Shown: positions 62,258 to 64,000 of the stretch, one piece after another
How the letters are laid out: each line of letters begins with the position of its first letter
Position numbering within the stretch: the first letter of the stretch is position 1
From: an alpha proteobacterium SCGC AAA536-K22
Lineage (GTDB): Bacteria; Pseudomonadota; Alphaproteobacteria; Puniceispirillales; Marisalimonadaceae
DNA: 64,000 nt
Assembly: GCA_000421325.1 (NCBI GenBank)
Contig: ATWQ01000008.1
Coordinates: forward strand, 1 to 64,000
Direction of reading: 5' to 3'
Position numbers and translations under genes: made by a program
The notes under the pieces: model-generated
The model's input: only the letters and a program-made list of their open reading frames with translations
Told to the model about the DNA's origin: nothing
The model's database searches: none

Positions 62258-63463
62258 ATGACTGTTTTTGACTTAAATAAAATCATGAAAGGTAGTCCAC
62301 CTCCAATTGAATATCAAGTTACACTAGATAATTGGCGAAAATATCCTTTCAATTCTTGGTCGTTTGTAAATGTAAGAAATTTAATCCCAACATCACCAAT
62401 TTATAATAATCCTGATAAAGAGATTATTTTACAAAAGAAATTAATAGACTTAAATAATCTAGTCATTGATCATAAAAAATCTTCTTACAGACTTAATGAA
62501 ATTTTCAAAATATGTGATACAGATGCTTTTTTAGTCATGCATAAAGGTAAAATTAAATTTGAGTTTTATGATAAATTTACAAACTTTAATACTCCTCATA
62601 TTATTTTTTCAGTTTCTAAGTCTTTAACTTCGTTGTTAACTGGAATACTAGTTGAGAAAAAAGTAATAAATATTAACAGGTACATTTCACATATTTTACC
62701 AGAAACCAAGGGAACTGCTTATGAAGACGCAACAGTTAGAAATCTTCTTGATATGAGCGTTGCTTCTGGATTTGTAGAAGACTACACTGGTCAAGCAGAC
62801 ATATTCAAGAAATATAGATCATCTACTGGTTGGGACTTGCCTGAAGCACACTCAATGCAAACAATGAAAGGATTACATGATTTTCTTTCATCAATGCCCA
62901 AGTCTAATCAGAAGCATGGTAAAAAATATCATTATTGTTCCCCTCATAGTGATTTATTAGGATGGATTATTGAACGGGCTTCAGGTGAAAATTATTCTAA
63001 AATAATGGCTGACTTACTTTTCAAAAAGGCAGGCATAAACCATGAAGCAAATGTAACTGTTGATAAATGGGGAGCCTGCAGAGCCGCAGGAGGAATTAGT
63101 ATTTCACCATATGATTTACTTTTAATTTCCGAGTTAGTTCGTAATTATGGATCAAATGATAATGGTCAAATAATACCAGCCTCGTGGATAGAAGATTTCA
63201 GAAATAGTAAAAATAACAGTAGCTATCTAAATCAAGATAATTTGGAGAGATTTCCTAAAGGAAATTATCGATCAAAGTGGTATCAGACCGGGTTCAAAGA
63301 TAATGAATTTTGTGCTATTGGAATCCATGGTCAGAATATATGGATAAACCCTAATAAAGAAATAACAATAGTAAGAATGTCATCTGCATCAGATCCAATA
63401 AATATTCAAACAGAAGAACTAATGTTTTCAGTTTTTGATGAAATTAGTAAAATTTTTATTTAA
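62258..63463 (+). CDS. Serine hydrolase (class C beta-lactamase-like)
   Basis: A 401-residue member of the beta-lactamase/PBP-like family: the SxxK nucleophile in FSVSKSLTSLL, YHYCSPHSDLLGW at the YxN-type position and GIHGQNIWINPNKE near the third motif. No signal peptide, so probably a cytoplasmic esterase or amidase rather than a resistance enzyme. The GST gene follows 17 bp downstream. Confidence 0.83.
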   Translation: MTVFDLNKIMKGSPPPIEYQVTLDNWRKYPFNSWSFVNVRNLIPTSPIYNNPDKEIILQKKLIDLNNLVIDHKKSSYRLNEIFKICDTDAFLVMHKGKIKFEFYDKFTNFNTPHIIFSVSKSLTSLLTGILVEKKVININRYISHILPETKGTAYEDATVRNLLDMSVASGFVEDYTGQADIFKKYRSSTGWDLPEAHSMQTMKGLHDFLSSMPKSNQKHGKKYHYCSPHSDLLGWIIERASGENYSKIMADLLFKKAGINHEANVTVDKWGACRAAGGISISPYDLLLISELVRNYGSNDNGQIIPASWIEDFRNSKNNSSYLNQDNLERFPKGNYRSKWYQTGFKDNEFCAIGIHGQNIWINPNKEITIVRMSSASDPINIQTEELMFSVFDEISKIFI

Positions 63464-63480
63464 TAGGAGATTACTTTACA

Positions 63481-64000
63481 ATGACTTTATCTTTAATTTA
63501 TTTTGATTTTCCATTTTGGAGAGCAGAAGTTAGCAGAATCGCACTTAACATTGGCAAAATAAAATTTAATGATATTCGAGTAGACCGTGAAGAATTTATG
63601 AGAGCAAGAAGTTCGGGTAAATTAGATGACGGAACCATTATTCCATTTAATCAACTTCCATGTTTAAAAGTTAACGATGAAAGTATTGCGCAAACTGCAG
63701 GGATTGCAAGGTTCTGTGGAAAATTATCTGGCCTATATCCGAACGATAACAATATTACAGCAGCTAAAATCGATCAATTCTTAGATTTTATTACTGACAT
63801 TACTGTATTAATTTTTAACTCTGGTAGGGATCTGGAACCTGATCAAAAAATTATTAAACGAAGAGAATTTTTTGAAACTGAGTTCACAAGAAAATTTGAA
63901 ATGTTAGAGAAAAACATCCCTGAAAACAGTGATTTAATAATTACTAATTACTTTAGCATTGCAGATATTGCCTTATGGAGTTTTGTGGGTTGGACAACTT
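63481..64000 (+). CDS. Glutathione S-transferase, cut by window edge
   Basis: The first 173 residues of a GST reach the end of the window with no stop. N-terminal thioredoxin-like part: LIYFDFPFWRAEVSRIALNIG, then PFNQLPCLKVNDESIAQTAGIARFCGKLSG with the cis-Pro and glutathione-binding Ser/Glu region replaced by QTAG. A helical C-terminal domain with IADIALWSFVGW follows. Sigma-like GST. AGGAG precedes the ATG. Confidence 0.85.
   Translation, partial: MTLSLIYFDFPFWRAEVSRIALNIGKIKFNDIRVDREEFMRARSSGKLDDGTIIPFNQLPCLKVNDESIAQTAGIARFCGKLSGLYPNDNNITAAKIDQFLDFITDITVLIFNSGRDLEPDQKIIKRREFFETEFTRKFEMLEKNIPENSDLIITNYFSIADIALWSFVGWTT

Overview
The window is 64 kb of very AT-rich, densely packed bacterial chromosome. 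Gene content and order point to a streamlined marine alphaproteobacterium of the SAR11, HIMB59 or AEGEAN-169 type. Evidence includes the run purB-purC-purS-purQ-purL-bolA-grxD, the purS/purQ/purL split of FGAM synthase, a class II DAHP synthase, a cfa / DUF1365 / FAD-oxidoreductase cluster and short intergenic gaps. The exact clade is inference. No rRNA, CRISPR array or IS transposase was seen. TTG start codons look unusually frequent.

Region 1 (1-9900) is mixed and partly decaying. It holds a Cys/Met-metabolism PLP enzyme, a TauD-type dioxygenase, small exported and membrane proteins, a periplasmic histidine phosphatase and an EamA transporter. The EamA gene has a structured candidate leader RNA behind a CTTGAC-type promoter. 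Next come a decayed acyltransferase fragment, a GNAT gene with an A-run frameshift, tRNA-Pro(GGG), a SnoaL-like protein, a 33-residue basic peptide gene and an intact 678-residue acyltransferase-3/SGNH gene.

Region 2 (9909-16396) is a small integrative element in the 3' part of tRNA-Val(GAC). It is bounded by a 68-bp perfect direct repeat, carries a tyrosine integrase next to the intact tRNA, and has paired GTGACA arm-type sites 11 bp apart at both ends. Its cargo is a cupin, several ~100-residue proteins (several look like the dimeric alpha+beta-barrel fold), a 2OG-Fe(II) oxygenase and an HTH protein with C-terminal membrane helices. Between them lie three, probably four, copies of a ~130-bp imperfect-palindromic intergenic repeat, always in the same orientation regardless of gene direction. 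This repeat array is the best candidate here for an undescribed system.

Region 3 (16.4-32.6 kb) is core and lipid metabolism: a broken cyclophilin-like gene, a thioesterase overlapping an aminotransferase, N-formylglutamate amidohydrolase, mnmC, UPF0260, the fatty-acid cyclopropanation/modification cluster, an HD hydrolase, an FMN hydroxy-acid dehydrogenase, tRNA-Leu(UAA), panC, rhomboid, CinA-N and map.

Region 4 (32.7-48.8 kb) is housekeeping: purine biosynthesis, bolA/grxD, rpsD, trmJ, cysS, gltX, nadE, pncB, DAHP synthase and gor.

Region 5 (48.8-64 kb) is catabolic and redox: a MaoC-type hydratase, 3-hydroxyisobutyrate-dehydrogenase-like, flavodoxin-like and DsbA/FrnE proteins, two SDR genes each broken by one base, YghU-type GST, GMC oxidoreductase, CaiB/BaiF CoA-transferase, photolyase, metallophosphoesterase, NYN protein, threonine dehydratase, serine hydrolase and a GST cut by the window edge. 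Four single-base-type lesions, three in homopolymers, raise the possibility of sequencing or assembly error.
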